A stretch of DNA of 64,000 bases, from the NCBI RefSeq assembly GCF_024171945.1, contig NZ_JAMTCR010000006.1, forward strand, positions 1-64,000, in the 5' to 3' direction. This stretch comes from Actinokineospora globicatena. GTDB taxonomy: Bacteria > Actinomycetota > Actinomycetes > Mycobacteriales > Pseudonocardiaceae. Of the stretch, positions 8,782 to 17,602 are shown piece after piece. The notes under the pieces were generated by a model. It was given only the letters and a program-made list of their open reading frames with translations, had not been told where the DNA came from and did no database searches. How positions within the stretch are numbered: the stretch's first letter is position 1; the number at the start of each line of letters is the position of its first letter. A program made the translations under genes and the position numbers.

Positions 8782-9966
8782 ATGAGATTCTCGGGTTTGC
8801 TCAGCCGCTCACAGCCGCCGCGCCCCGGGATCACCGGGCCCGCCCGGGTCGACCGGCGCACCGGTGACCTGCTGCGCAGGCTCGACCCCGGCGACGTCGT
8901 CGTCCTCGACCACCTCGACCTGGACCGCGCCACCGCGGACGCCCTGCTGCGCGCGGAGGTCGCGGGCGTGGTCAACGCCTCGCCGTCGATCTCCGGGCGG
9001 TTCCCGAATCTGGGGCCGGAACTGCTGGTGAACGCGGGCATCCCGTTGATCGACGGTGTCGGCCAGGAGGCGCTGCGCACCATCAAGGAGGGCAGCAAGG
9101 TCCGGCTGCACGAGGGCGCGGTCTACGTCGGCGACCGGGAGGTGGCCAGCGGGACGCGGCAGACCGCGGAGACCATCGCCGACCAGATGATCGAGGCCAA
9201 GGCCGGGATGTCGGCGCAGCTGGAAGCGTTCTCCGCCAACACCATCGAGTTCCTCCGCCGCGAGCGCACCATGATCCTCGACGGCATCGGCGTGCCCCAG
9301 GTCCCGGTGCTGATGCGCGGCAGGCAGGTCGTCGTGGTCGCCCCCGGGCTCGACCACGTGGCCGACCTGCGCGGCCTGCGCCGCTACATCGCCGAGCACC
9401 GCCCGGTGCTCATCGGCGTCGAGTCCGGCGCGGACGCGTTGCGCGCGGCGGGCCACCGGCCGGACGTGATCGTCGGCGACCCCGACGGCTTCGCCACCGA
9501 GACACTGCGCAGCGGCGCCCGGGTCGTGGTGCCCGCCTACGTCGACGGGCACGCGCCCGGCCTTGGTCGCGTGCAGGACCTGGGCATCGAGGCGGTCACC
9601 TTCCCGGCGTCGGGCAACGCCGAGGACCTGGCGCTGCTGCTGGCCGACGCGCACGAGGCGACGCTGGTCGTCGCGGTCGGTTTCCAGGCCACGTTGCGCG
9701 AATTCCTCGACCGGGGCCGCTCCGGGTCCAACCCGTCGACCTTCCTGACCCGGCTCAAGCTCGGTGCCAAGATCGTCGACGGCAAGGCCGTTGCCACGTT
9801 GCACCGCAGCCGGGTCTCCGCGGCCGCGGTGGCCGTCATGGTCGGTGCCGCGCTGCTGGCCATCACCGCCGCCATCGCGGTGTCCGGGGTCGGCTCCGCC
9901 TACGGGGAGTGGTTCACCGACACCTGGTCCGCGGCGTTCTCCTGGGTGAAGGGGCTGTTCTCGTGA
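8782..9966 (+). CDS. steA: cytokinetic ring protein SteA
   Basis: A 394-residue protein matching the SteA/Rv1697 family. The N-terminus MRFSGLLSR, VVNASPSISGRFPNLGPE and the aspartate-rich VIVGDPDGF segment (resembling thiamin pyrophosphokinase) are family hallmarks. One transmembrane helix near residues 345-370 (AAVAVMVGAALLAITAAIAV) leaves most of the protein in the cytoplasm. In Corynebacterium, SteA with SteB promotes daughter-cell separation through peptidoglycan hydrolase control. ATG 8782 was preferred over an upstream GTG-like extension because it gives the conserved N-terminus. It overlaps steB by GTGA. Confidence 0.9.
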   Translation: MRFSGLLSRSQPPRPGITGPARVDRRTGDLLRRLDPGDVVVLDHLDLDRATADALLRAEVAGVVNASPSISGRFPNLGPELLVNAGIPLIDGVGQEALRTIKEGSKVRLHEGAVYVGDREVASGTRQTAETIADQMIEAKAGMSAQLEAFSANTIEFLRRERTMILDGIGVPQVPVLMRGRQVVVVAPGLDHVADLRGLRRYIAEHRPVLIGVESGADALRAAGHRPDVIVGDPDGFATETLRSGARVVVPAYVDGHAPGLGRVQDLGIEAVTFPASGNAEDLALLLADAHEATLVVAVGFQATLREFLDRGRSGSNPSTFLTRLKLGAKIVDGKAVATLHRSRVSAAAVAVMVGAALLAITAAIAVSGVGSAYGEWFTDTWSAAFSWVKGLFS

Positions 9967-10904
9967 TCACCTTGCGCTACCACATCACCTCCATCGCCGC
10001 GGTCTTCCTGGCCATCGCCGTCGGCGTGGTGCTGGGCTCGACGACGCTGAGCCGGTCGCTGCTCTCCGGGCTCAACACGGAGAACTCCGACCTGGGCACC
10101 CAGGTCGCCCAGCTCGAGCAGGACCGCAACGCGCTCAACGCGCGGCTGGCCGACGGCGACTCGTTCGCGGGCGCGATCGGCCCGCTCGCGGTGCGCGGCG
10201 TGCTGGACAAGCGCACCGTCGTGCTGATCACCACCGCGGACGCGCGCCCGGCCGACCGCGACGCGGTGAAGGCGCTGGTGACCGCCGGGGGTGGCAGCGT
10301 CACCAGCGAGCTGCAACTCACCGACGCGTTCGCCGACCCGGCCAAGGCCGACCAGCTCAAGGAGATCGTGATCCGGTTGCTCCCGGCGGGCGTGCAGCTG
10401 CCGACCGCGACGGACCCGGGCACGCTCGCGGGTGGGCTGCTCGGTCCGCTGCTGCTGATCAGCAAGGCGGACAACAAGGAGCAGGCCTCCCCGGAGGAGG
10501 CCGCCGCCGCGGTCGTCGGGCTCACCGAGGGCGGGTTCCTCGCCGCCGCGCCGGAGGTCAAGCCCGCGCAGCTGGCCGTGGTGCTGACCGGTGGTTCGTC
10601 CACAGGGGACGACGCGGGGGACAAGGCCGCGACGATCGCCCGGTTCGCCACCCAGGTGGACCGCTCCGGCGCGGGCGCGGTGCTGGCCGGGGGAGCGGGC
10701 TCGGCCGAGGGTTCCGGTGCCATCGGCGTGGTCAGGGCCGACACCGCGGCGACCTCGATCGTGTCCACAGTGGACAATGTGGACACGCCTGCGGGCCGGG
10801 TGGTCGTGGTGCTGGCGCTGGCCGAGCAGGTGGCCGAGCGGGCGGGCCGCTACGGCAGCGCGGGCAACGCCCAGGCCGCCGCGCCCGGCGCCCCCTCCGA
10901 GTAA
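9963..10904 (+). CDS. steB: SteB / MctB-family cell-envelope protein
   Basis: A 313-residue protein with one N-terminal transmembrane helix (SIAAVFLAIAVGVVLGS, about residues 10-26), a short coiled coil (LGTQVAQLEQDRNALNARL, 43-62) and an extracytoplasmic C-terminal domain. The family includes M. tuberculosis Rv1698/MctB, reported to limit copper accumulation, and corynebacterial SteB, which works with SteA in cell separation. Direct coupling to steA (GTGA overlap) favours the cell-separation role. Which function applies here cannot be decided from sequence. Confidence 0.87.
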   Translation: MITLRYHITSIAAVFLAIAVGVVLGSTTLSRSLLSGLNTENSDLGTQVAQLEQDRNALNARLADGDSFAGAIGPLAVRGVLDKRTVVLITTADARPADRDAVKALVTAGGGSVTSELQLTDAFADPAKADQLKEIVIRLLPAGVQLPTATDPGTLAGGLLGPLLLISKADNKEQASPEEAAAAVVGLTEGGFLAAAPEVKPAQLAVVLTGGSSTGDDAGDKAATIARFATQVDRSGAGAVLAGGAGSAEGSGAIGVVRADTAATSIVSTVDNVDTPAGRVVVVLALAEQVAERAGRYGSAGNAQAAAPGAPSE

Positions 10905-11076
10905 AGCCGTCGCCCGGGCGGGTGACGTCGTCGCGCGCGGTCATGAGCATCCCTCACCAACGAGCGAATGGGGCTCCCGGACGGGTAAGGATCATGATCA
11001 GCTGGTCATTTTCCGACCGTCGAAACCGATGACGCCCGTGGTGGAAGTCCGTTCCGCCACGGGAGGTCAAGGAGCA

Positions 11077-11736
11077 ATGATGGGGCACATCACCAAGGCG
11101 CGGCTCGCGTTCACCGCGGCAGCCGCGTTCACCGCGTTGATCGCGACCGGCACCCCGGCGCTGGCCGTCGCCGCGCCGGGCACGGCGCACATCGGGTCGG
11201 CCACGCTGGTCCGGCTGGGCGTCCCCACGACCCTGCAGCCCATCGCCCAGTGCTCGGTCACGGGCCAGGCCACGGGGTCCTCCGGCGTCGTCAGCGCCGC
11301 CGGGGTGAAGTTCGGTGGTGGCACCTCGTCGTGCACCACCAGAGTCGTCGACGCCGACGAGGGCCTGACCGAGACCAAGTCCGAGGCCACCGGCTCGAAC
11401 TTCGAGCTGTCCGCGCTGGTGCTGCTCGGCGGCCCGCGCATCAAGATCAGCACCTGGAAGGTCAGCTGCGTCGGCGACAACGAGGGCTCCACCGCGGGCT
11501 GGTCCTTCGGCGGGCTCACCGGTCTGACCGCGCTGCCCAACCCGCTGCCGACCAACTACGTGCGCGAGCTCAAGGGCGCGCTCAACGAGACCCTGGCGAC
11601 GATCACCTTCAAGGAGGTGACCACGCCGTCGGACGGCAGCATCACGCTGAACGTGGCGCACATCCGGTTCCAGCCGCCGTCGGGCATCTCCGGCGACGTC
11701 CTGATCGGCGCGACGACCTGCTCGCCGACCCCCTGA
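11077..11736 (+). CDS. secreted protein of unknown function
   Basis: A 219-residue exported protein. A Sec signal peptide covers residues 1-31, with basic MMGHITKARLA, a hydrophobic core and a probable cut after PALAVA. The mature part is beta-rich with four cysteines (QCSVTG, SSCTTR, VSCVGD, TTCSPTP) that could form two disulfides. It may belong to the actinobacterial choice-of-anchor-P-like secreted proteins, but I am not sure. GGAG lies 3-6 bases before ATG 11077. It sits between steB and pyrG, which adjoin in mycobacteria, so it is an insertion into the conserved block. A strong terminator follows. Confidence 0.75.
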   Translation: MMGHITKARLAFTAAAAFTALIATGTPALAVAAPGTAHIGSATLVRLGVPTTLQPIAQCSVTGQATGSSGVVSAAGVKFGGGTSSCTTRVVDADEGLTETKSEATGSNFELSALVLLGGPRIKISTWKVSCVGDNEGSTAGWSFGGLTGLTALPNPLPTNYVRELKGALNETLATITFKEVTTPSDGSITLNVAHIRFQPPSGISGDVLIGATTCSPTP

Positions 11737-11744
11737 CCCGATCC

Positions 11745-11784
11745 GCGGCCCCGCCACCGCCCCCGGGCGACACGGCGGGGCCGC
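11745..11784 (+). terminator. GC-rich hairpin terminator
   Basis: GCGGCCCCGCC (11745-11755) pairs perfectly with GGCGGGGCCGC (11774-11784), a stem of 11 bp with an 18-base loop. It starts nine bases after the stop of the secreted-protein gene and isolates it from pyrG. No U-tract follows, as is common in actinobacteria. Confidence 0.8.
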
Positions 11785-11814
11785 GCGCTGTGCGGACCTG
11801 CGCGCGGCTGGTGT

Positions 11815-11820
11815 TAGCAT
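11815..11820 (+). promoter_or_regulatory. candidate pyrG -10 element
   Basis: TAGCAT lies 83 bases before the pyrG start, just after the upstream terminator, in a locally less GC-rich stretch. No good -35 hexamer is seen. It would give a leader of about 75 bases. Weak evidence. Confidence 0.3.
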
Positions 11821-11902
11821 GAAACCCCGTGGACCGGCGCGGTCATTGAGCCGCGGCCAGCGCGACACCGCCACCGCGATCTAGACCACGGGAGCCCTCT
11901 TG

Positions 11903-13600
11903 GTGCAGCACGCTCGGACGACCAAGCACGTCTTCGTCACCGGAGGCGTCGCCTCCTCGCTCGGCAAGGGCCTCACCGCCTCCAGCCTCGGTCAACTGCT
12001 GACCGCGCGGGGCCTGCGGGTGACGATGCAGAAGCTCGACCCCTACCTCAACGTGGACCCGGGGACGATGAACCCGTTCCAGCACGGTGAGGTGTTCGTC
12101 ACCGAGGACGGCGCCGAGACCGACCTGGACATCGGCCACTACGAGCGGTTCCTCGACCGCGACCTGGCGGGCACCGCCAACGTGACCACCGGCCAGGTGT
12201 ACTCGGCGGTCATCGCCAAGGAGCGGCGCGGCGAGTACCTCGGTGACACCGTGCAGGTCATCCCGCACATCACCGACGAGATCAAGGCCAGGATCCGGGC
12301 GATGGCCGAGCCAGACGAGCAGGACCGGGCGCCGGACGTGGTGATCACCGAGGTCGGTGGCACGGTCGGCGACATCGAGTCGCTGCCGTTCCTGGAGGCC
12401 TGCCGCCAGGTCCGCCACGACGTGGGCCGCGACAACGTGTTCTTCCTGCACGTGTCGCTGGTGCCCTACCTGGCGCCCTCCGGTGAGCTCAAGACCAAGC
12501 CGACGCAGCACTCCGTCGCCGCGCTGCGCAACATCGGCATCCAGCCGGACGCGATCGTCTGCCGCGCCGACCGGGAGATCCCGGCCGGGCTCAAGCGCAA
12601 GATCGCGCTCATGTGCGATGTGGACACCGACGCGGTCGTGGCCGCGCCGGACGCCCCGTCCATCTACGACATCCCGCGGGTGCTGCACGGCGAGGGCCTC
12701 GACGCCTACGTGGTGCGCCGCCTCGGGCTGCCCTTCCGCGACGTCGACTGGACGGTGTGGGGCAACCTGCTCGACCGGGTGCACAAGCCGACCGAGACGG
12801 TGCGGATCGCGTTGGTGGGCAAGTACGTCGACCTGCCCGACGCGTACCTGTCGGTGACCGAGGCGTTGCGCGCCGGGGGGTTCGCGCACCGCGCCAAGGT
12901 CGAGGTCGTGTGGGTCCCGTCGGACGCCTGCGAGACGCCCGCCGGTGCCGCGGCCGCGCTGTCCGGGGTGGACGGTGTACTGGTGCCCGGCGGGTTCGGG
13001 GTGCGCGGCATCGAGGGCAAGGTCGGCGCCATCACCCACGCCCGCACGCACCGCGTGCCGATCCTGGGGCTGTGCCTCGGCCTGCAGTGCATGGTGATCG
13101 AGACCGCGCGCAACCTGGCCGGGATCGCGGGCGCCAACTCCGCGGAGTTCGCCGACGACACGACCGAGCCGGTGATCAGCACCATGGCCGACCAGCAGGA
13201 CGTCGTGTCCGGCGAGCGGGACATGGGCGGCACCATGCGGTTGGGGTCGTACCCGGCGGCGCTGGCGGCCGGGTCGGTGGTGGCGGGTGTCTACGGTGAG
13301 CGCGAGATCACCGAGCGGCACCGGCACCGCTACGAGGTCAACAACGCCTACCGCGAGCGGCTCACCCAGGCCGGGGTGCTGTTCTCCGGCACCTCGCCGG
13401 ACGGGCGGCTGGTGGAGTTCGTCGAACTGCCCGCCGAGACGCACCCGTTCTTCGTCGGCACCCAGGCGCACCCGGAGCTCAAGAGCCGCCCGACCCGCCC
13501 GCACCCGCTGTTCGCCGGGTTCGTCGGCGCCGCGCTGACCTACCTGCGCGCCGAGCGGCTCCCGGTCGACCTGGACGAGCCGGTGGCGGTGGACGCGTGA
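11903..13600 (+). CDS. pyrG: CTP synthase
   Basis: A 565-residue enzyme converting UTP, ATP and glutamine to CTP. The N-terminal synthetase domain opens with [19 protein letters not shown] (P-loop) and includes the Mg/UTP segment around [20 protein letters not shown]. The C-terminal class-I glutamine amidotransferase has the nucleophile in LGLCLGLQC and the late His-Glu pair in [13 protein letters not shown] chose GTG 11903, eight bases after GGAG; TTG 11900 directly before it is possible. The stop overlaps the Nudix gene start in GTGA. Confidence 0.97.
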   Translation: MQHARTTKHVFVTGGVASSLGKGLTASSLGQLLTARGLRVTMQKLDPYLNVDPGTMNPFQHGEVFVTEDGAETDLDIGHYERFLDRDLAGTANVTTGQVYSAVIAKERRGEYLGDTVQVIPHITDEIKARIRAMAEPDEQDRAPDVVITEVGGTVGDIESLPFLEACRQVRHDVGRDNVFFLHVSLVPYLAPSGELKTKPTQHSVAALRNIGIQPDAIVCRADREIPAGLKRKIALMCDVDTDAVVAAPDAPSIYDIPRVLHGEGLDAYVVRRLGLPFRDVDWTVWGNLLDRVHKPTETVRIALVGKYVDLPDAYLSVTEALRAGGFAHRAKVEVVWVPSDACETPAGAAAALSGVDGVLVPGGFGVRGIEGKVGAITHARTHRVPILGLCLGLQCMVIETARNLAGIAGANSAEFADDTTEPVISTMADQQDVVSGERDMGGTMRLGSYPAALAAGSVVAGVYGEREITERHRHRYEVNNAYRERLTQAGVLFSGTSPDGRLVEFVELPAETHPFFVGTQAHPELKSRPTRPHPLFAGFVGAALTYLRAERLPVDLDEPVAVDA

Positions 13601-14232
13601 GCGCGGGCGAGCCCGAGGCCGGGACGCACGTGTTCGACGTGGTGTCCACACGCGACATCCACGTCGGCCGGATCCTGGCGCTGCGCCTGGACGAGGTCGC
13701 CATGCCGGGCGGGACGACCGCCAACCGCGAGGTCGTCGAGCACCTCGGCGCGGTCGCCGTGGTGGCGGTGGACGACGACGGCGCGGTGGCGCTGATCCAC
13801 CAGTACCGGCACCCGGTCGGCGCCCGGTTGTGGGAACTGCCCGCCGGGTTGATCGACCACGCCGACGAGGACCCGCTGGAGGCGGCCCGCCGGGAACTGG
13901 TCGAGGAGGTCGGACTCGCCGCCGCGACCTGGTCGGTGCTGGTCGACATCGCGGTCTCGCCTGGTTTCACCGACGAGGTCGTGCGCGTCTACCTGGCGAC
14001 CGGCTTGTCCACCGTGGACCGCGTGCTCCTCGGCGAGGAGGAAGCCGACCTGGTCATCGCCCGGGTCCCCCTCCCCGAAGCCGTCCGCCGCGTCCTGGCC
14101 GGAGAGATCACCAACGCCGCGGCGGTGGCCGGACTGCTGGCGGCCCAGGCCGTCACCACCGGCGTCGTCGAGGCCCGCCCGGCGGACGCCCCCTGGTCAG
14201 GCAGACCAACCGCCTTCGAACGCCGGACCTAG
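13597..14232 (+). CDS. Nudix ADP-ribose pyrophosphatase
   Basis: A 211-residue hydrolase of the ADP-ribose pyrophosphatase type, matching Rv1700 of M. tuberculosis in sequence style and position. The Nudix box is present as [21 protein letters not shown] plus VGL, with one extra residue before the first glutamate as in its close family. It splits ADP-ribose into AMP and ribose 5-phosphate and may clear other nucleoside diphosphate compounds. It is coupled to pyrG by a GTGA overlap. Its last codons (FERRT-stop) lie in a 28-base word repeated downstream. Confidence 0.93.
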   Translation: MSAGEPEAGTHVFDVVSTRDIHVGRILALRLDEVAMPGGTTANREVVEHLGAVAVVAVDDDGAVALIHQYRHPVGARLWELPAGLIDHADEDPLEAARRELVEEVGLAAATWSVLVDIAVSPGFTDEVVRVYLATGLSTVDRVLLGEEEADLVIARVPLPEAVRRVLAGEITNAAAVAGLLAAQAVTTGVVEARPADAPWSGRPTAFERRT

Positions 14233-14349
14233 AGCCGATCACGGACGGCGGGGGTCAGTCGCACAAGCGACGACCCCCGCCGCCGTTCGGTATTTCACAG
14301 GTCCGAACGCCGGGCCTAGAGCCGATCGCGGCCGGTGTGCGAACGCCGG
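14217..14349. repeat. duplicated 3' end of the Nudix gene
   Basis: A 28-base word at 14217-14244 (starts CGAACGCCGGACCTAGAG) covers the end and stop codon of the Nudix gene. It recurs with two A/G differences at 14304-14331. A third, 10-base copy CGAACGCCGG lies at 14340. The spacing of 87 and 36 bases suggests a local duplication of the gene's end together with its terminator region. Confidence 0.7.
14247..14281. terminator. bidirectional terminator between convergent genes
   Basis: GGCGGGGGTC (14247-14256) pairs with GACCCCCGCC (14272-14281), and inside it GTCGC pairs with GCGAC. The hairpin lies between the convergent Nudix and DUF1707-TM2 genes and can serve both strands. Confidence 0.82.
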
Positions 14350-14370
14350 AGCAAGTGCGGGGTGTGGACC

Positions 14371-14889
14371 TCAGTCGCGCAGGCGGCGGCCTTCGCCGTC
14401 GCGGCCGCCGTTGGCGAGCAGGATGATGCCGTCGACGATGCACCAGATCCAGAGGCCGCCGCAGGTCAGCAGTTGCAGGACGGCGATGGCGTAGTGGCCG
14501 GTGTAGAAGCGGCCCGCGCCGAAGGGGAGCAGGATCTGCAGGAGGCCCGCGACGGTCTTGGACCTGTCCGACATCACCTCGTCGTACGGGGAGACGCGGC
14601 CGTACATCGGGTTCGGCGGCGGGTAGTACGGCAGCGCCGGTGGTGGGGTCGGGGCGGCCCAGGTCGGTGGCACGAGGAACGGCGGGTGCGGTGCGGGCAG
14701 GTCGGTGAACAGGGCCCGCAGGTCGGCCCGGGTCACCGCTTCCGCGGCCGCGCCGACGCGCTGTTCGTACTCGGCGATGGGCAGCCTGCCCTGGGCGAAG
14801 TGCTCCCCGAGTGCGCGCATGGAGTCCTCGCGCTCGGTGGTGCCCACGCGCACGGCGTCGGGGCCATCGGGGACGGTCACACCGAACAC
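14371..14889 (-). CDS. DUF1707 - TM2 domain membrane protein
   Basis: A 172-residue protein. Residues about 11-65 form a DUF1707 domain (VGTTEREDSMRALGEHFAQG ... RVGAAAEAVTRADLRALFTD). A proline-rich linker (PHPPFLVPPTWAAPTPPPAL) follows, then a TM2 domain (SKTVAGLLQILLPFGAGRFYTG) with two helices ending in WCIVDGIILL. DUF1707 proteins are common in actinobacteria and of unknown function; TM2 pairs are small membrane hairpins. The start GTG at 14889 is preferred. It faces xerD across a 49-base divergent gap. Confidence 0.85.
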   Translation of the reverse strand: MFGVTVPDGPDAVRVGTTEREDSMRALGEHFAQGRLPIAEYEQRVGAAAEAVTRADLRALFTDLPAPHPPFLVPPTWAAPTPPPALPYYPPPNPMYGRVSPYDEVMSDRSKTVAGLLQILLPFGAGRFYTGHYAIAVLQLLTCGGLWIWCIVDGIILLANGGRDGEGRRLRD

Positions 14890-14938
14890 GATACGTGATC
14901 ACCATCGCCCGTTCGGCTGGTCCGGCTAGGCTCGCGCC

Positions 14939-15874
14939 ATGGATCGGGGCGGCGGGGGCACGGTGGTGTCCGCGCTGCGCACCTACCTCGACCACCTCGC
15001 CGTCGAGCGCGGGACCGCCACCAACACCCTCGACGGGTACACCCGGGACCTCAACCGCTACCTCGACCACCTCGCCGGGCACGGCGTCCGGGACCTGGTG
15101 GACGTGGGGGAGCGGCACGTCACGTCCTTCCTGGTGCTGCTGCGCGAGGGCGACGCCGACCACCCGCCGCTGGCCGCCTCCTCGGCGGCACGGGCCGTGG
15201 TCGCGGTGCGCGGGCTGCACCGGTTCGCGGTCCGGGAAGGACTCGTCGAGCACGACGTCGCCCGCGCCGTGAAACCGCCGACCCCGCCGCGACGGCTCCC
15301 CAAAGCGCTGCCGGTGGACGACGTGCTGCGGTTGCTCGAAGCGCCCTCCGGGGACACCCCCGGCGAACTGCGGGACCGCGCGCTCCTGGAAGTCCTCTAC
15401 TCCACCGGCGCCCGCATCTCCGAGGTCGTCGGCCTCGACCGCGACGACATCGACGCCACCGAGCGCACGGTCCTGCTCGACGGCAAGGGCGGCAAGCAGC
15501 GGCTGGTCCCAATCGGACGACCCGCGCTGGAGGCGCTCGACGCGTACTTCGTGCGCGCGCGCCCCGGGTTCGCCGCCGCCGGGCGCGGTACCGCCGCGGT
15601 GTTCCTCAACCGCCGGGGTGGGCGGCTGTCGCGGCAGAGCGCGTGGAACGTGCTCAAGGCCGCCGCCGAGCACGCCGGGATCGCCGTCCCGGTGTCCCCG
15701 CACACCCTGCGGCACTGCTTCGCCACCCACCTGCTCGAGGGCGGCGCCGACGTCCGGGTGGTGCAGGAGCTGCTCGGGCACGCCTCGGTGACCACGACGC
15801 AGATCTACACGCTGGTCACCGTGACCACCCTGCGTGAGGTCTACGCCACGGCGCACCCGAGGGCGATCGGCTAG
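14939..15874 (+). CDS. xerD: tyrosine recombinase XerD
   Basis: A 311-residue site-specific recombinase that resolves chromosome dimers at dif with FtsK. The N-terminal SAM-like core-binding domain covers residues 10-110. The catalytic set is complete: R159 (GARISEV), K183 (GKGGKQR), H255 and R258 (HTLRH), H281 (LLGHAS) and nucleophile Y290 (QIYTLV). Housekeeping XerD rather than a phage integrase is favoured by its place in the conserved block (Rv1701 position), normal length and lack of mobile neighbours. Confidence 0.94.
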   Translation: MDRGGGGTVVSALRTYLDHLAVERGTATNTLDGYTRDLNRYLDHLAGHGVRDLVDVGERHVTSFLVLLREGDADHPPLAASSAARAVVAVRGLHRFAVREGLVEHDVARAVKPPTPPRRLPKALPVDDVLRLLEAPSGDTPGELRDRALLEVLYSTGARISEVVGLDRDDIDATERTVLLDGKGGKQRLVPIGRPALEALDAYFVRARPGFAAAGRGTAAVFLNRRGGRLSRQSAWNVLKAAAEHAGIAVPVSPHTLRHCFATHLLEGGADVRVVQELLGHASVTTTQIYTLVTVTTLREVYATAHPRAIG

Positions 15875-15914
15875 TCGGGAGCACCGCGTGCGCGGTTGAG
15901 GTGAAAACTCCCGA
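15875..15914 (+). terminator. xerD terminator
   Basis: The outer stem TCGGGAG (15875-15881) pairs with CTCCCGA (15908-15914), and an inner hairpin ACCGCG-tg-CGCGGT lies at 15883-15896. The structure starts right at the xerD stop codon. Confidence 0.7.
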
Positions 15915-15968
15915 AGTCAACCTGTTTTCGATGATCCTTCCCCTACTCTGTTCCGCCGGAGGTGCGCG

Positions 15969-16292
15969 ATGGGCGCGATGGGCGAGGTGGACGAACCGGG
16001 GATGGAGCGGCTGACCCTGCCGGAGGTGCTGCACGCGCTCAGCGACCCGACCAGGCTGGCCGTGGTGACCCAGCTCTCGGACGCGGGTGAGCTGTCGTGC
16101 GGGCACCTGGAGGTCTCGGTGGCCAAGTCGACGCTGTCGCAGCACCTGCGGGTGCTGCGCGAGGCGGGGGTGACCCACACCCGCCGCGACGGCAACCAGC
16201 GCTGGCTCTCGCTGCGCCGCGACGAGCTGGACCGCCGGTTCCCCGGGCTGCTGGAGTCGGTGCTCGGCGCCGTCGTGCGGGCCGAGGGCTGA
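15969..16292 (+). CDS. ArsR-family transcriptional regulator
   Basis: A 107-residue winged-helix repressor. The typical ArsR core is LHALSDPTRLAVVTQLSDAG, then the recognition helix KSTLSQHLRVLREAGV and wing THTRRDGNQRWLSLR. I see no clear metal-binding cysteine pair (one Cys in LSCGHL), so it may sense something other than arsenic-like metals. GGAGGT lies six bases before ATG 15969. Upstream, GAAAAC (15903) and GTTTTC (15924) form an inverted pair that could be its own operator. No neighbour is an obvious target, so autoregulation or distant targets are likely. Confidence 0.88.
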   Translation: MGAMGEVDEPGMERLTLPEVLHALSDPTRLAVVTQLSDAGELSCGHLEVSVAKSTLSQHLRVLREAGVTHTRRDGNQRWLSLRRDELDRRFPGLLESVLGAVVRAEG

Positions 16293-16355
16293 GGGAACCA
16301 GCCGGTGCGGCTTGACAACCGGCTCGACAGGTGCGACCCGCACCGGCGAGCCGCG

Positions 16356-16384
16356 TTGGTGGCTGACCGGCACCCCCTTACGCT
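16356..16384 (+). promoter_or_regulatory. candidate promoter of the parA-scp operon
   Basis: TTGGTG (16356) and TACGCT (16379) are separated by 17 bases and lie 41 bases before the parA start. A separate TTGACA at 16312 has no fitting -10. Evidence is hexamer similarity only. Confidence 0.35.
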
Positions 16385-16424
16385 GCGCGTGAGAGCAACG
16401 CAGGCGACAAGGAGCTAGATCGCC

Positions 16425-17351
16425 ATGTCGACACTTCCGCACGGGGGTGCCGTGGAGCTGAGTATCGCGCCGCGCGCAGCCTCCGACGCTGACGACGACG
16501 GCCCGGAGGAGGTGAGCGGTACCGGGATCGGCCCGACCGGTCGGCCGAGGCGGCACATCCCCGAACCGGCGCTGCTCGACCACCACGGTCCGGCGCGCGT
16601 GCTGGCCATGTGCAACCAGAAGGGCGGCGTCGGCAAGACGACGTCGACGATAAACCTGGGTGCCGCGCTGACCGAGTTCGGCCGCCGCGTGCTGCTGGTG
16701 GACTTCGACCCGCAGGGCGCGCTGTCGGTCGGCCTGGGCATCCCCGCCCACCAGCTCGACCGCACCATCTACAACGTGCTCATCGAGCGCTCGGTCGGCA
16801 TCGAGGACGTCGTGCTGCGCACCGGCGTCGAGAACATGGACCTGCTGCCCAGCAACATCGACCTGTCCGCCGCCGAGGTGCAGCTGGTCTCCGAGGTCGG
16901 CCGCGAGCACTCGCTGCTGCGCACCATCCGGCCGGTGCTCGACTCCTACGACTACATCCTGGTCGACTGCCAGCCCTCGCTCGGCCTGCTCACCGTCAAC
17001 GCGCTGGCCGCCGCCGACGGCGTGCTCATCCCGCTGGAGTGCGAGTTCTTCAGCCTGCGCGGGGTGGCGCTGCTCATCGACACCATCGAGAAGGTGCGCG
17101 AGCGGCTCAACCCGAAGCTGGAGATCACCGGCATCCTGGCCACCATGTTCGACCCGCGCACGCTGCACTCGCGCGAGGTGATGGCCCGCGTCGTGGAGGC
17201 GTTCAAGGACACCGTGTTCGACACCGTCATCAACCGCACCGTGCGGTTCCCGGAGACGACCGTGGCCGGTGAGCCGATCACCACCTGGGCGCCGCGCTCG
17301 GCGGGGGCCAAGGCCTACCGCCAGCTCGCCCGCGAGGTGATCGCCCGGTGA
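16425..17351 (+). CDS. ParA-family ATPase
   Basis: A 308-residue ParA/Soj-like ATPase matching Rv1708. The deviant Walker A CNQKGGVGKTTSTINLG lies near residue 65, the switch region in VDFDPQGALSVGLG and Walker B in YILVDCQPSLG. An N-terminal extension of about 55 residues is acidic then basic. It heads a coupled operon with a ribbon-helix-helix protein and scpA, scpB and rluB, so a role alongside SMC-ScpAB chromosome organisation is likely. This is not the origin-linked parA, since no parB follows. AAGGAG lies 10-15 bases before ATG 16425. Confidence 0.9.
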   Translation: MSTLPHGGAVELSIAPRAASDADDDGPEEVSGTGIGPTGRPRRHIPEPALLDHHGPARVLAMCNQKGGVGKTTSTINLGAALTEFGRRVLLVDFDPQGALSVGLGIPAHQLDRTIYNVLIERSVGIEDVVLRTGVENMDLLPSNIDLSAAEVQLVSEVGREHSLLRTIRPVLDSYDYILVDCQPSLGLLTVNALAAADGVLIPLECEFFSLRGVALLIDTIEKVRERLNPKLEITGILATMFDPRTLHSREVMARVVEAFKDTVFDTVINRTVRFPETTVAGEPITTWAPRSAGAKAYRQLAREVIAR

Positions 17352-17602
17352 CCAACCCGCTCGACCCGGTCCCCCGCGGCACCCCGCGCCAGAAGCACAG
17401 CTCGAAGATCACCGTCTACGTCTCCGACGAGGAGCTGCTCGCCCTCGAGCAGGCCAGGCTGACCCTGCGCGCCGGGTTCGGCGTCGCCGTCGACCGGGGC
17501 CGGGTGGTGCGCGAGGCGGTCGCCACCGCGCTGGCCGACCTCGCCGAGAACGGCGCGGACTCGGTGCTGGTGCGCAAGCTGCGCCAGGACGGCGGCCAGT
17601 GA
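17348..17602 (+). CDS. small ribbon-helix-helix-like protein
   Basis: An 84-residue basic protein between the ParA-like ATPase and scpA, overlapping both by four bases (GTGA). A predicted strand (SKITVYVSDEE), a helix (LLALEQARLTLR) and a second helix (DRGRVVREAVATALADLA) form the order of a ribbon-helix-helix DNA-binding fold. Known ParA systems often pair with a small DNA-binding partner, so this may be the ParB-like partner of the upstream ATPase. That is inference; I do not recognise a named family. Confidence 0.75.
   Translation: MTNPLDPVPRGTPRQKHSSKITVYVSDEELLALEQARLTLRAGFGVAVDRGRVVREAVATALADLAENGADSVLVRKLRQDGGQ

Noticed and set aside
8543..8785. An 80-codon frame between recN and steA
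   Set aside because: It overlaps the steA start, has no ribosome-binding site or recognisable sequence, and runs into the steA upstream region.
14939..15874. Phage integrase marking an integrated element
   Set aside because: The recombinase sits in the conserved pyrG-Nudix-xerD order with a normal XerD length, and no att repeats or phage genes adjoin it.
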